A DNA stretch of 64,000 nucleotides, taken from positions 62,001 to 126,000 of the forward strand of contig NZ_QEIH01000005.1 in NCBI RefSeq assembly GCF_003260195.1, written 5' to 3'. Shown one piece after another: positions 28,177-36,926 of this stretch; positions within the stretch are counted from its first letter, which is position 1, and every line of letters starts with the position of its first letter. The notes under the pieces were generated by a model. The model was not told where the DNA came from. It saw only the letters and a list, made by a program, of their open reading frames with translations, and made no database searches. A program made the position numbers and the translations under genes. Origin of the DNA: Lutibacter citreus (GTDB lineage Bacteria > Bacteroidota > Bacteroidia > Flavobacteriales > Flavobacteriaceae).

Positions 28177-28527
28177 TTACTTTTTTGCTATTTCTAACTC
28201 TTCCCAAAATTCATAGGCTCTTCTTAAATGCGGTACCACAATTGTGCCTCCAACCAATGTTGCAATTGATAAGGTTTCCATTACTTCTTCTTTTGTAACG
28301 CCTTCTTTAAAAGCAGTTTCTAAATGGTACTTAATACAATCATCACATCTTAAAACTGCAGACGCTACTAAGCCTAATAATTCTTTAGTTTTAACGTCTA
28401 AATGTCCTTTTTTGTATGCGTTTGTATCAAGATTAAATATTCGCTTAATAACTTTATTGTCATTTGCCAATATTTTGTCGTTCATTTTTAAACGATACTC
28501 ATTAAATTCTTCAACTTGATTAGGCAT
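28177..28527 (-). CDS. carboxymuconolactone decarboxylase family protein (AhpD-like)
   Basis: A 116-residue all-helical protein with the CMD/AhpD redox motif CDDCIKYHLETAF (CxxC followed by His). Such proteins are small peroxidase-like or decarboxylase-like enzymes; the actual substrate is not predictable. The ATG at 28527 (MPNQVEEFNEY) is preferred over a TTG at 28563. It overlaps the end of tatC by 8 bases, so kdsD, tatC and this gene form one transcript. Confidence 0.87.
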   Translation of the reverse strand: MPNQVEEFNEYRLKMNDKILANDNKVIKRIFNLDTNAYKKGHLDVKTKELLGLVASAVLRCDDCIKYHLETAFKEGVTKEEVMETLSIATLVGGTIVVPHLRRAYEFWEELEIAKK

Positions 28528-29338
28528 TTTCTTTACTTTTTTTAAGTTCGCGTTTAATAACAATTTTAGATATATATATACTTACTTCATACAATAGTAA
28601 AATAGGAATAGCGACAATAACTTGACTAATAATATCAGGCGGTGTAATAACAGCTGCTAAAACAAGTACAATTACCAATGCATGTTTTCTGTATTTTTTT
28701 AGAAAATCTGGTGTTACCAATCCCATTTTTGTTAAAAAGAACATAATAATTGGTAATTCAAAAATTAAACCAGAAGCAAGAAGTGATGAACGAACTAAGC
28801 TTATATATGAACCAATTTTAATATTTCTTTCAACCGCATCACTTATTGAATAATTTCCTAAAAAATTAACAGATAGCGGTGTAACAATATAATACCCAAA
28901 TAAAACTCCAATAAAAAATAAAAATGAAGAAATAATAATAAAAGCTTTAGCTCCTCTACGTTCTTTTTCATACAGACCAGGACTTATAAATTTCCATACT
29001 TCCCATATTATAAAAGGAAAACCAATTATAAATCCAACCGTTATAGATGTCCATATATGTACACTAAACTGTTCGGCCATTGCTAAACTCTGAAATTTAA
29101 AAGGAATATCATCAATACAAAGTCCGTCGGTTCCAAAAAATTGAGAAACCATACAGAAAACTCTATATGTTATGAAATTTGGATCTTTAGGTGCAAATAA
29201 GATTTTGTTAAAAATCAAATCTTTCATTAAAAATGCAATTATTCCGAAAAAAAATATTACTGCTGTTGATCTTATAAGATGCCATCTTAGTTCCTCTACA
29301 TGGTCTAAAAACGACATTTCTTTTTCTACTTTGGCCAT
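28520..29338 (-). CDS. tatC: twin-arginine translocase subunit TatC
   Basis: Six-helix receptor of the Tat pathway that exports folded proteins. The N-terminus MSFLDHVEELRWHLIRS and the helix-loop segments FPFIIWEVWKFISPGLYEKE and ELPIIMFFLTKMG are diagnostic. The 272 residues are normal. No tatA/tatB lies adjacent, as is usual in flavobacteria. It lies 1 base from kdsD and overlaps the decarboxylase-like gene. Confidence 0.95.
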   Translation of the reverse strand: MAKVEKEMSFLDHVEELRWHLIRSTAVIFFFGIIAFLMKDLIFNKILFAPKDPNFITYRVFCMVSQFFGTDGLCIDDIPFKFQSLAMAEQFSVHIWTSITVGFIIGFPFIIWEVWKFISPGLYEKERRGAKAFIIISSFLFFIGVLFGYYIVTPLSVNFLGNYSISDAVERNIKIGSYISLVRSSLLASGLIFELPIIMFFLTKMGLVTPDFLKKYRKHALVIVLVLAAVITPPDIISQVIVAIPILLLYEVSIYISKIVIKRELKKSKENA

Positions 29339-29339
29339 T

Positions 29340-30305
29340 TTAAATTATTCCTTCTTTTAATAAATCATGCAAATGTACAACTCCTACATATTTTAAGTTG
29401 TCTTCAACCAAAATTTGAGTAATATTATTATTTTCCATTGCTTCTAAAGCTTGAATTGCCATTGCTTCAACAGAGATAGTTTTTGGATTTGCACCCATAA
29501 TATCTTTGGCAACTAGTTTACTAATATCAAGATTATCTTTTAACATTCTTCTTAAATCACCATCTGTAATTATTCCTACTATTTTATCATTGTTTAGCAC
29601 TGCGGTAGTTCCTAAACGTTTTTTAGAAATTTCAATAATTACATCTTTAATAGGTGTATTTAACTCTACAGAAGGTAAATTTTCATTTGAAATTAAATCT
29701 CGAACTCTTAAATATAATTTTTTACCAAGTGCTCCTCCTGGATGATATTTTGCAAAATCTTTACTAGAAAAATTATTTAGTTCTAATAAACAAACAGCCA
29801 GGGCATCTCCAATTACTAATTGTGCAGTTGTACTTGATGTTGGAGCTAAATTATTTGGACAAGCTTCTTTTTCAACATGAGAACTAAGTACAAAATCACA
29901 ATTTGTTCCTAAAAAAGAAGATGTATTTCCTGTAATAGCAACAATTTTATTCCCATAATTTTTAATTAGAGGAACTAAAACTTTTATTTCTGGTGTATTT
30001 CCGCTGTTTGAAATACAAATTACCACGTCGTTTTTTTGAATATTTCCTAAATCACCATGAATGGCATCCGCGGCATGCATAAAAATAGCAGGAGTTCCAG
30101 TTGAATTAAAAGTTGCTACAATTTTTGTAGCAATATTGGCGCTTTTACCAATGCCAGTAACAATTACCCTACCTTTTGATGATAGAATATAGTTTACTGT
30201 TTTTGTGAAATCTTCATTCACAAAATTTATTAAATTCGCAATTGCTTTGCTTTCTTCAATAATTGTTAGCTTAGCAATATCAATAATTGTATTTTTATTT
30301 TTCAA
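29340..30305 (-). CDS. kdsD: arabinose-5-phosphate isomerase (KpsF/GutQ family), TTG start
   Basis: Converts ribulose 5-phosphate to arabinose 5-phosphate, the first step to Kdo. An N-terminal SIS domain (GIGKSANIATKIVATFNSTG, then SNSGNTPEI) is followed by two CBS domains (from about residue 200), the standard layout. The TTG at 30305 gives MKNKNTIIDIAK and 321 residues, matching the family; a TTG 15 codons upstream (30350) would add an unconserved tail. It stands just upstream of tatC and is divergent from recQ. Confidence 0.92.
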   Translation of the reverse strand: MKNKNTIIDIAKLTIIEESKAIANLINFVNEDFTKTVNYILSSKGRVIVTGIGKSANIATKIVATFNSTGTPAIFMHAADAIHGDLGNIQKNDVVICISNSGNTPEIKVLVPLIKNYGNKIVAITGNTSSFLGTNCDFVLSSHVEKEACPNNLAPTSSTTAQLVIGDALAVCLLELNNFSSKDFAKYHPGGALGKKLYLRVRDLISNENLPSVELNTPIKDVIIEISKKRLGTTAVLNNDKIVGIITDGDLRRMLKDNLDISKLVAKDIMGANPKTISVEAMAIQALEAMENNNITQILVEDNLKYVGVVHLHDLLKEGII

Positions 30306-30468
30306 AAGATTAAGTTTTACTATTAAAAAAAGTTTTATCTTTAGTATCAAACAAAAATATATTATTTAATTAGAAATTGAATAAGTATTGAGAAAATAAA
30401 ATTTTTGATTGTTTAATTCGTTTAAAAATCAAGTAAGATTTTTTTGTAGTGATAATTTAATATAAATA

Positions 30469-32667
30469 ATGGAGAGTAAAAGTGTTGATTTACACAAAGA
30501 GTTAAAAACTTATTTTGGTTTTAGTAAGTTTAAAGGTTTACAAGAAGTAGTTATAAAAAGTATTATTGCGGGTAATGATACCTTTGTAATAATGCCAACG
30601 GGAGGAGGTAAATCATTATGTTATCAGTTACCAGCATTAATAAATGAAGGTACTGCAATTGTGGTTTCACCATTAATTGCTTTAATGAAGAATCAAGTTG
30701 ATGCTATAAGAGGTATTTCAGCCCAGAGAGGTATTGCCCATGTGTTAAATTCTTCTTTAAATAAATCTGAAGTAGCTGAAGTTAAGAGCGATATAGAAAA
30801 AGGAATTACAAAATTACTATATGTAGCACCAGAGTCTTTAATAAAAGAAGAGTACGTAGAGTTTTTAAAGTCTCAGAAAATTTCTTTTGTAGCAATTGAT
30901 GAAGCGCATTGTATTTCTGAATGGGGTCATGATTTTAGACCAGAGTATAGAAACTTAAGAAATATAATAGGTAAGATTGATGATGTTCCTATTATTGGTT
31001 TAACAGCAACAGCCACAGAAAAAGTACAAGAAGATATTCTGAAGACATTAGGAATGACTAATGCAAATACATTTAAAGCATCTTTTAATAGACCTAATTT
31101 ATTTTATGATGTTAGGCCAAAAACTAAAGATGTTAACTCGGATATTATTCGGTTTATAAGATTGCATTTAAACAAATCTGGAATAATTTATTGTTTAAGT
31201 CGTAAAAAAGTTGAAGAAGTAGCACAGGTTTTACAAGTAAATGGAATTAAAGCTGTGCCATATCACGCAGGATTGGATGCTAAGACAAGAGCAAAACATC
31301 AAGATAATTTTTTGATGGAAGATGTTGACGTGGTAGTTGCTACAATTGCTTTTGGAATGGGAATCGACAAACCAGATGTTCGTTTTGTTATTCATCATGA
31401 TATTCCTAAAAGTTTAGAAAGTTATTATCAAGAAACTGGTAGAGCTGGTAGAGATGGTGGTGAAGGTTATTGTTTGGCGTACTATGCTTATAAAGATATT
31501 GAAAAATTAGAGAAATTTTTATCAGGAAAACCAATTGCAGAACAAGAAATTGGAAATGCTTTATTGCAAGAAGTTGTTGGTTATGCAGAAACCTCTATGT
31601 CTAGAAGAAAATATTTGTTGCACTATTTTGGTGAAGATTTTGATGAAGTGAATGGTTTAGGTGCCAATATGGATGATAATGTTGTAAACCCAAAGAAAAA
31701 ACATGAAGCAAAGGGTGATTTAAAAATGTTATTAGAAATAGTAGTTGCAACCAACGAAAAATACAAGTCTAAAGAAGTTGTAAATACTTTAGTTGGAAAC
31801 GTAAATGCACTTTTAAAATCTCATAAAACAGATGGGCAACCATTTTTTGGAAAGGGAAAAGAACACACAGATAAATATTGGATGGCGCTTATAAGACAAG
31901 CTTTGGTTGCTGGTTTTATTAGAAAAGAAATTGAACAGTATGGGGTAGTGAAGATTACTAAAAATGGTCTTGATTATATATCAAATCCAACTTCATTTAT
32001 GATGACTGAAGACCATGCTTATGAAGATGGAGATAACTCACCGGTAGTTTCAAATGCTAAAAGTAATAGTGCTGCTGCTGATGCAGTTTTAGTGAAATTA
32101 TTAAAAGAATTACAAAAATCTGTTGCTAAAAAAAATGGAGTTCCTCCATATGCTGTTTTTCAAGAAACGTCATTAGATGATATGGCTTTAAAATATCCAA
32201 TTTCTATTGATGAGTTGAAAAATATTTATGGAGTAGGAGAAGGAAAGGCTAGAAAGTTTGGAAAACCATTTGTAGATTTAATTTCAAAATATGTTGATGA
32301 AAATGATATTGAAAGACCTGATGATTTTATTGTTAAAAGTACAGGTGTTAATTCTGGACTAAAACTTTTTATAATTCAAAATACAGATAGAAAACTACCG
32401 CTTGAAGATATTGCAAAATCTAAAGGACTGGAATTTAACGAGTTAATTGAGGAGATGCAACGAATTGTATATAGTGGTACAAGAATAAATATAGATTATT
32501 GTCTTGAAGAATTACTAGATGAAGATCAGCAAGATGAAATATTTGAATATTTTATGGAAGCTGAAAATGACAGTATACAAAATGCTTTAGATGAATTTGA
32601 TGGCGATTATGATGATGAAGAATTACGTTTAATGCGTATTAAGTTTATTAGTCAGGTAGCAAATTAA
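30469..32667 (+). CDS. recQ: ATP-dependent DNA helicase RecQ
   Basis: 3'-5' DNA helicase for recombination and repair. The 732-residue protein has Walker A MPTGGGKSLCYQLPA, the DEAH box DEAHCISEWGHDFRPEY at 144-160, helicase motif VI QETGRAGRDG, an RQC region and a C-terminal HRDC domain (NGVPPYAVFQETSLDDMA), followed by an acidic tail. The RQC zinc cysteines are not visible in the expected spacing (SMSRRKYLLHYFGE has none), a feature worth noting. Confidence 0.95.
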   Translation: MESKSVDLHKELKTYFGFSKFKGLQEVVIKSIIAGNDTFVIMPTGGGKSLCYQLPALINEGTAIVVSPLIALMKNQVDAIRGISAQRGIAHVLNSSLNKSEVAEVKSDIEKGITKLLYVAPESLIKEEYVEFLKSQKISFVAIDEAHCISEWGHDFRPEYRNLRNIIGKIDDVPIIGLTATATEKVQEDILKTLGMTNANTFKASFNRPNLFYDVRPKTKDVNSDIIRFIRLHLNKSGIIYCLSRKKVEEVAQVLQVNGIKAVPYHAGLDAKTRAKHQDNFLMEDVDVVVATIAFGMGIDKPDVRFVIHHDIPKSLESYYQETGRAGRDGGEGYCLAYYAYKDIEKLEKFLSGKPIAEQEIGNALLQEVVGYAETSMSRRKYLLHYFGEDFDEVNGLGANMDDNVVNPKKKHEAKGDLKMLLEIVVATNEKYKSKEVVNTLVGNVNALLKSHKTDGQPFFGKGKEHTDKYWMALIRQALVAGFIRKEIEQYGVVKITKNGLDYISNPTSFMMTEDHAYEDGDNSPVVSNAKSNSAAADAVLVKLLKELQKSVAKKNGVPPYAVFQETSLDDMALKYPISIDELKNIYGVGEGKARKFGKPFVDLISKYVDENDIERPDDFIVKSTGVNSGLKLFIIQNTDRKLPLEDIAKSKGLEFNELIEEMQRIVYSGTRINIDYCLEELLDEDQQDEIFEYFMEAENDSIQNALDEFDGDYDDEELRLMRIKFISQVAN

Positions 32668-32682
32668 ATTAATATTAAACAT

Positions 32683-32724
32683 AAAAAAAGGAGAAATGTA
32701 TTAAAATACATTTCTCCTTTTTTT
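32683..32724. terminator. bidirectional rho-independent terminator
   Basis: AAAGGAGAAATGTATT and its complement form a long stem bordered by A- and T-runs, between convergent recQ and the ZIP transporter gene. Confidence 0.93.
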
Positions 32725-32736
32725 ATGAAATTTTGT

Positions 32737-33408
32737 TTAGGCTAAATAAGCAACTACCATTCCAACTAAAATTGCTATAAATTTTAATAAATTAAATTTA
32801 TGATCTTTAGATGTTTCAAACAATATTATTGTTGAAATATGTAAAAATATTCCAATAATAATAGCTGTTATTTCTTTTTTGTAAGTTGTTAAAATAGGTA
32901 TGTTTTCTCCAGCTAAACTTCCTAATGGAGACATTAAAGAGAAAATAACTAAAAATAGTACAGCATACTTTCTTGAAATATTAGATTTTACAAAAAGCGT
33001 TGCAAGTATTATTGATATTGGTATTTTATGAACTACAATGGCCCAAAGTAAATGATCATGATGGTGGTTATGAGCTAATGGAATCCCCTCCATAAAGGCA
33101 TGTATTCCTAAACTTAAAAATAAAGCCCAAGGAAATGTCATGTTCTCTTCAATATGCATATGCCCATGTTCGGCTCCTTTTGAGAAAAAATCTAGGATTA
33201 ATTGTAATAATAACCCAAGGATTATGAACAATCCTATATTGGATTTACCATCAATATATACCTCTGGTAAAAGGTGTAAAATTGTAATTGATAATAAATA
33301 CGCACCACTAAAAGCTAATAATAGTTGAACGGATTTGTTACTTGGTTTAAATCCATAAACTATTACTACCCCTACTAATACAGAAATAATTAAAGCTAAA
33401 TATGTCAT
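32737..33408 (-). CDS. ZIP-family metal transporter
   Basis: A 223-residue polytopic inner-membrane protein with about eight helices. The ZIP metal-binding helices are recognisable: HAFMEGIPLAHNHHH and VVHKIPISIILATL, with an extra His-rich loop EHGHMHIE. Zinc or another divalent cation is the likely cargo, imported or exported. Its ATG overlaps the TGA of the upstream methyltransferase (ATGA), so the two are translationally coupled. Confidence 0.87.
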   Translation of the reverse strand: MTYLALIISVLVGVVIVYGFKPSNKSVQLLLAFSGAYLLSITILHLLPEVYIDGKSNIGLFIILGLLLQLILDFFSKGAEHGHMHIEENMTFPWALFLSLGIHAFMEGIPLAHNHHHDHLLWAIVVHKIPISIILATLFVKSNISRKYAVLFLVIFSLMSPLGSLAGENIPILTTYKKEITAIIIGIFLHISTIILFETSKDHKFNLLKFIAILVGMVVAYLA

Positions 33409-34133
33409 TCTAAAACTAAAATTAAACGGTCTGAAGATTCTTCATTAAATTTCTCAAGATTGTAATTTCCAAATGTATGTTTTATTTTAAAACCAACGGA
33501 ATTTAAATATGAATTAATTTTAGCTAAGTTCAGAATTTTTACTTTTTCAAAGTAAGTGTGTAATTGATCATCTGCTTCAAAATTAATTTCTTTTACAATA
33601 AATCCATTTTTTACATATCTGGATATTTTAAAATTAATTCCATCTATTATTTGGGTTTCTTCATGAACAAGATTTGAAATTACTTTTTTAGCATTCATAA
33701 AGTCTATAACAGCAGTTCCGTAAGGGTTTAAACCTTTTTTTATGTTTTTTAACACCTTTATATCTTCATTATCATCTTCAAAAAAACCAAAACTTGTAAA
33801 TAAATTTAAAATAATATCATATTTTAATTTTAGTTTATCTCTCATGTCATGTTCAACAAACTTCAAGGAGTTATTTTCAAATTGTTTAGCGAAATCTATA
33901 CTGTTTTTTGATAAATCTGCACCTACAACATTAAACCCTAATTTATTTAAATAAATTGAATGTCGGCCTTTCCCACAGGCTAAATCTAATAACTTATCAT
34001 CTTTTTTAATATTTAAAAATGAAACTAAATTCTGGATAAATTCTTGCGCTTCTGTATCATTTCTATGTTTATATAAAATATGATAATAACTGGTGTCAAA
34101 CCAGGAAGCAAACCATTCTTTTTTTGTAGTCAT
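33405..34133 (-). CDS. class I SAM-dependent methyltransferase
   Basis: A 242-residue cytoplasmic methyltransferase with motif I LLDLACGKGRHSIYL, the post-I acidic turn FNVVGADLS and motif II-like YDIILNLFTSFGFF. Small-molecule methyltransferases of this type have unpredictable substrates. The gene overlaps the ZIP transporter gene by 4 bases and is divergent from the THUMP methyltransferase. Confidence 0.85.
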   Translation of the reverse strand: MTTKKEWFASWFDTSYYHILYKHRNDTEAQEFIQNLVSFLNIKKDDKLLDLACGKGRHSIYLNKLGFNVVGADLSKNSIDFAKQFENNSLKFVEHDMRDKLKLKYDIILNLFTSFGFFEDDNEDIKVLKNIKKGLNPYGTAVIDFMNAKKVISNLVHEETQIIDGINFKISRYVKNGFIVKEINFEADDQLHTYFEKVKILNLAKINSYLNSVGFKIKHTFGNYNLEKFNEESSDRLILVLE

Positions 34134-34234
34134 AATTGTAAAATAGCTACAAAAATAAGGAATTGTTTAATGGATTATTTCAATATTCTAATTTTTTTGA
34201 AAATTTTAAGTAAGTAGAAGGTATTTATTTAAGT

Positions 34235-34242
34235 ACTTTTGC
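34235..34242 (+). promoter_or_regulatory. THUMP methyltransferase promoter -7 element (TACTTTTG)
   Basis: TACTTTTG, followed by CAGAAA, fits TANNTTTG 15 bases before the ATG at 34258. Confidence 0.5.
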
Positions 34243-34257
34243 AGAAATTAAAAGATT

Positions 34258-35454
34258 ATGAGTCATAATTTTAAAATGGTTGCTACCACTATGTTTGGTC
34301 TAGAGGAAGTATTAGCAACTGAATTAAAAAATTTAGGAGCGCAAGACGTAGAGGTTGGAGTAAGAAATGTTTCATTTGTTGGTGATAAAGGGTTTATGTA
34401 TAAAGCTAATATTGCTTTACGAACTGCTATTAGAATTTTAAAACCAATAAAAAGGTTCAAGGTTTTTGATGAGGATGATTTGTACAAAAAAATTCAACAA
34501 ATAGAATGGGAACGGTTTATGACTGTTGAAAGTACTTTTGCTATTGGAGCTGTTGTAAATTCTAAAAACTTTACAACTAACTCACATTATATTTCTTTAA
34601 AATCAAAAGATGCAATTGCAGATTATTTTAGACATAAATATCATAAAAGACCAGATGTTGATGTAAAGCATCCAGATTTAAAAATACATGTTCATATTCA
34701 AAAGGATATGTGTTCAATTTCTTTAGATAGTTCTGGCGACTCTTTGCATAAAAGAGGGTATAGAAACCTAACAAATATTGCTCCTATAAATGAAGTTTTA
34801 GCTGCTGGTATGGTATTATTATCAGGTTATACTGGCGATTGTAATTTTATAGATCCTATGTGTGGATCTGGAACAATTTTAATTGAGGCAGCAATGATTG
34901 CAAATAATATTCCTGCTAATATTAATAGAAAAGAGTTTGGTTTTGAAAACTGGGAAGATTATGATGAAGATTTGTATTTTAAAATTCAGGATTCTTTATT
35001 AAAAAAGATTAGAAGTTCTCATTTTAAAATAATGGGATTTGATAAAGCTCCTTCAGCAGTTAAAAAGGCGAAGGAAAATGTAGAGAATGCAAATTTAGGC
35101 GATTTTGTAGGAATACACCATGTAAATTTCTTTAACTCAGTTAAGGAAGTATTTGGAAAAACAACTATTTTATTTAATCCACCATATGGGGAGCGTTTAA
35201 ATATTGATATAGATGAATTTTACAAAAAAATTGGAGACACCTTAAAACATGGGTATCCAGATTCTACGGTGTGGTTTATTACATCAAATAAAGAAGCTAT
35301 TAAAAATGTAGGGTTAAGAACTTCAAGAAGAATTGCTCTAAAAAATGGAGATTTAGATTGTATTTATGTGAGATATGATATTTATGAAGGAAGTAAAAAG
35401 GCTAAGAAGCTTTTAAGAAATGAAGAAGAAAATTTAGAAGAAACAGATGACTAA
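34258..35454 (+). CDS. THUMP-domain RNA methyltransferase (RlmL/Trm14 type)
   Basis: A 398-residue protein with an N-terminal ferredoxin-like/THUMP region (FKMVATTMFGLEEVLATEL) and a C-terminal N2-guanine methyltransferase domain. SAM motif I is FIDPMCGSGTILIEAAM, and the catalytic NPPYGERL is present. It corresponds to the first half of RlmKL and likely modifies 23S rRNA. The last 15 residues are very acidic (RNEEENLEETDD). Confidence 0.9.
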   Translation: MSHNFKMVATTMFGLEEVLATELKNLGAQDVEVGVRNVSFVGDKGFMYKANIALRTAIRILKPIKRFKVFDEDDLYKKIQQIEWERFMTVESTFAIGAVVNSKNFTTNSHYISLKSKDAIADYFRHKYHKRPDVDVKHPDLKIHVHIQKDMCSISLDSSGDSLHKRGYRNLTNIAPINEVLAAGMVLLSGYTGDCNFIDPMCGSGTILIEAAMIANNIPANINRKEFGFENWEDYDEDLYFKIQDSLLKKIRSSHFKIMGFDKAPSAVKKAKENVENANLGDFVGIHHVNFFNSVKEVFGKTTILFNPPYGERLNIDIDEFYKKIGDTLKHGYPDSTVWFITSNKEAIKNVGLRTSRRIALKNGDLDCIYVRYDIYEGSKKAKKLLRNEEENLEETDD

Positions 35455-35475
35455 AAAAATTTAGTTCAAATAAAC

Positions 35476-35510
35476 AAAAAAAGCTTTACATTTCTGTAAA
35501 GCTTTTTTTT
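35476..35510. terminator. bidirectional rho-independent terminator
   Basis: AAAGCTTTACA / TGTAAAGCTTT with an A-run before and a T-run after separates the convergent THUMP methyltransferase and repeat-protein genes. Confidence 0.93.
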
Positions 35511-35522
35511 ATCTAATAAAAA

Positions 35523-36794
35523 TTAGACTCCTCTTCTTTTTCTTGTACTGTTACTTGTGCTAGAACTTTGTCTTGTTGAAGGCTTTCTACTTATTGTTGT
35601 TTTTGAACTTGAACTACTTCTTTGTTGAACTCTAGCAGGAGTTCTTGATGATGATGACTTTGAACTTCTTTGAGCAATTGAAGGTGTTCTAGAAGTTGAA
35701 CTTTTAACACTTCTTTGCTTTATACTACTCGGTTTATTAATAGAAGTACTTGAGCTACTTCTTTGTTGCGTGCTACTTGGTCTTCTTGTAGCTGTACTTG
35801 AGCTACTTCGCTGTTGTGTGCTGCTTGGTCTTCTTGTAGCTGTACTTGAGCTACTTCGCTGTTGTGTACTACTTGGTCTATTGATAGTAGTACTTGAGCT
35901 ACTTCTTTGTTGCGTGCTACTTGGTCTTCTTGTAGATGTGCTTGAACTACTTCTTTGTTGTATAGAACTTGATCTTCTTTGTTGTGTACTACTTAAACCT
36001 CTATTTGATGAACTTCTATTAGAGTTAGATCTAAAGTCACTATATTTACGAGAACTTGAATTTCCTCTATTTATAATATTACTACTTTTTCGTTTAGGAA
36101 CATTGTTTGTAGCGTAACGATTCTTAGAACTATGTGTACTGTGTTTGCTATGTCTGCTATAATATTTGTTGTTATTATAATATTTATTTCTTGAATGATC
36201 TCTATGGTAGGTATATCTATGTGCATTATAATGACTTCTATAAGGGTTGTAACTTACAATTCTAAAGTCAAATAAAGGTCTACTAAAATAATTATGGTAA
36301 GGATGATACACATAATTTCTATTTTGAATGTTTATATATCCTGAAAAATGTGAATATGAACCATATCTGTTATAATAAACTTGCAAACCACCTAATCTTG
36401 CCAAACGCCCATCAAAGTAATCAATGTTAATATTACCAACTCTTTCAACACGGCCATAATAGTCGTAATAAATTGCAATATCTTCAATTTGAATAATAGC
36501 TCCATAATCGTCATATTGTACATATGCATCATAGTTGTAGCCAGAATTATAACTTATATTTAATCCATTTCCGTTATAACTAGCATTTACGCCACTACGA
36601 GGATTTATATAGAAATCAAATTCTCCATTTTGAAAAACAGAAAATGTTACGCCTCTCTCAACAAATGTGAAAGTTTTACCATTATCGTTATAATAATTTA
36701 GGTAATCTGTTGTATTTGAGTTGTTAGTGCTAGAAGCCATAGCTCCTAAGCTAACTAACAAAAATGTTGCGAATAAGAATAATTTGTTTTTCAT
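35523..36794 (-). CDS. exported Tyr-rich protein with polycationic Ser/Arg/Gln repeat tail
   Basis: A 423-residue protein, family not recognised. The signal peptide ends about SLGAMA. Residues 30-180 are Tyr/Asn-rich with pattern repeats (YYGRVERVGNINIDYFDGRL), typical of secreted flavobacterial proteins. A His/Asn/Tyr/Arg-rich linker follows, then a tail from about residue 240 of Ser with Arg, Thr, Gln and Pro. The tail includes tandem 16-residue units (TQQRSSSSTATRRPSS) encoded by near-identical 48-base repeats, and it ends TRKRRGV. The tail is strongly basic. The ATG at 36794 is chosen over a TTG at 36821. Confidence 0.8.
   Translation of the reverse strand: MKNKLFLFATFLLVSLGAMASSTNNSNTTDYLNYYNDNGKTFTFVERGVTFSVFQNGEFDFYINPRSGVNASYNGNGLNISYNSGYNYDAYVQYDDYGAIIQIEDIAIYYDYYGRVERVGNINIDYFDGRLARLGGLQVYYNRYGSYSHFSGYINIQNRNYVYHPYHNYFSRPLFDFRIVSYNPYRSHYNAHRYTYHRDHSRNKYYNNNKYYSRHSKHSTHSSKNRYATNNVPKRKSSNIINRGNSSSRKYSDFRSNSNRSSSNRGLSSTQQRRSSSIQQRSSSSTSTRRPSSTQQRSSSSTTINRPSSTQQRSSSSTATRRPSSTQQRSSSSTATRRPSSTQQRSSSSTSINKPSSIKQRSVKSSTSRTPSIAQRSSKSSSSRTPARVQQRSSSSSKTTISRKPSTRQSSSTSNSTRKRRGV
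35750..35995 (-). repeat. 48-base in-frame tandem repeats
   Basis: About five near-identical 48-base units, the central ones differing by only a few bases, encode the 16-residue RSSSSTxTRRPSSTQQ repeat of the exported protein. Copy number is likely to vary between strains by slippage. The unit length is a multiple of three, so frame is kept. Confidence 0.85.
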
Positions 36795-36869
36795 AATAGT
36801 GGGTTTTAATGTTAATACCAATAATGTTGGTTAGCATTATACACTTTTACAATTACAAACAGCGTGCCA

Positions 36870-36904
36870 AAAAAACATGTCCAATGTGGTTGAACATGTT
36901 TTAA
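36870..36904 (-). terminator. terminator of the dihaem peroxidase gene
   Basis: AAAACATGT and ACATGTTTT flank a 13-base loop, followed on the minus strand by a run of T. It lies just after the peroxidase gene in its reading direction and before the repeat protein. Confidence 0.75.
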
Positions 36905-36926
36905 TAGTATAGAATTTATAAAATTA

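Noticed and set aside
35750-35995. Regularly spaced repeats that could suggest a CRISPR array
   Set aside because: The units are contiguous 48-base in-frame repeats of a protein gene with no unique spacers and no cas genes nearby.
35770-36117. Plus-strand open frame of 115 codons rich in Leu and Cys
   Set aside because: It is antisense to the 48-base repeats of the exported repeat protein and mirrors their periodicity; no start context or family suggests a real gene.
36111-36120. GTAGCG followed by TAACG, like the ECF promoter -35 block
   Set aside because: It lies inside the coding region of the repeat protein on the opposite strand and lacks the second block at the right distance.
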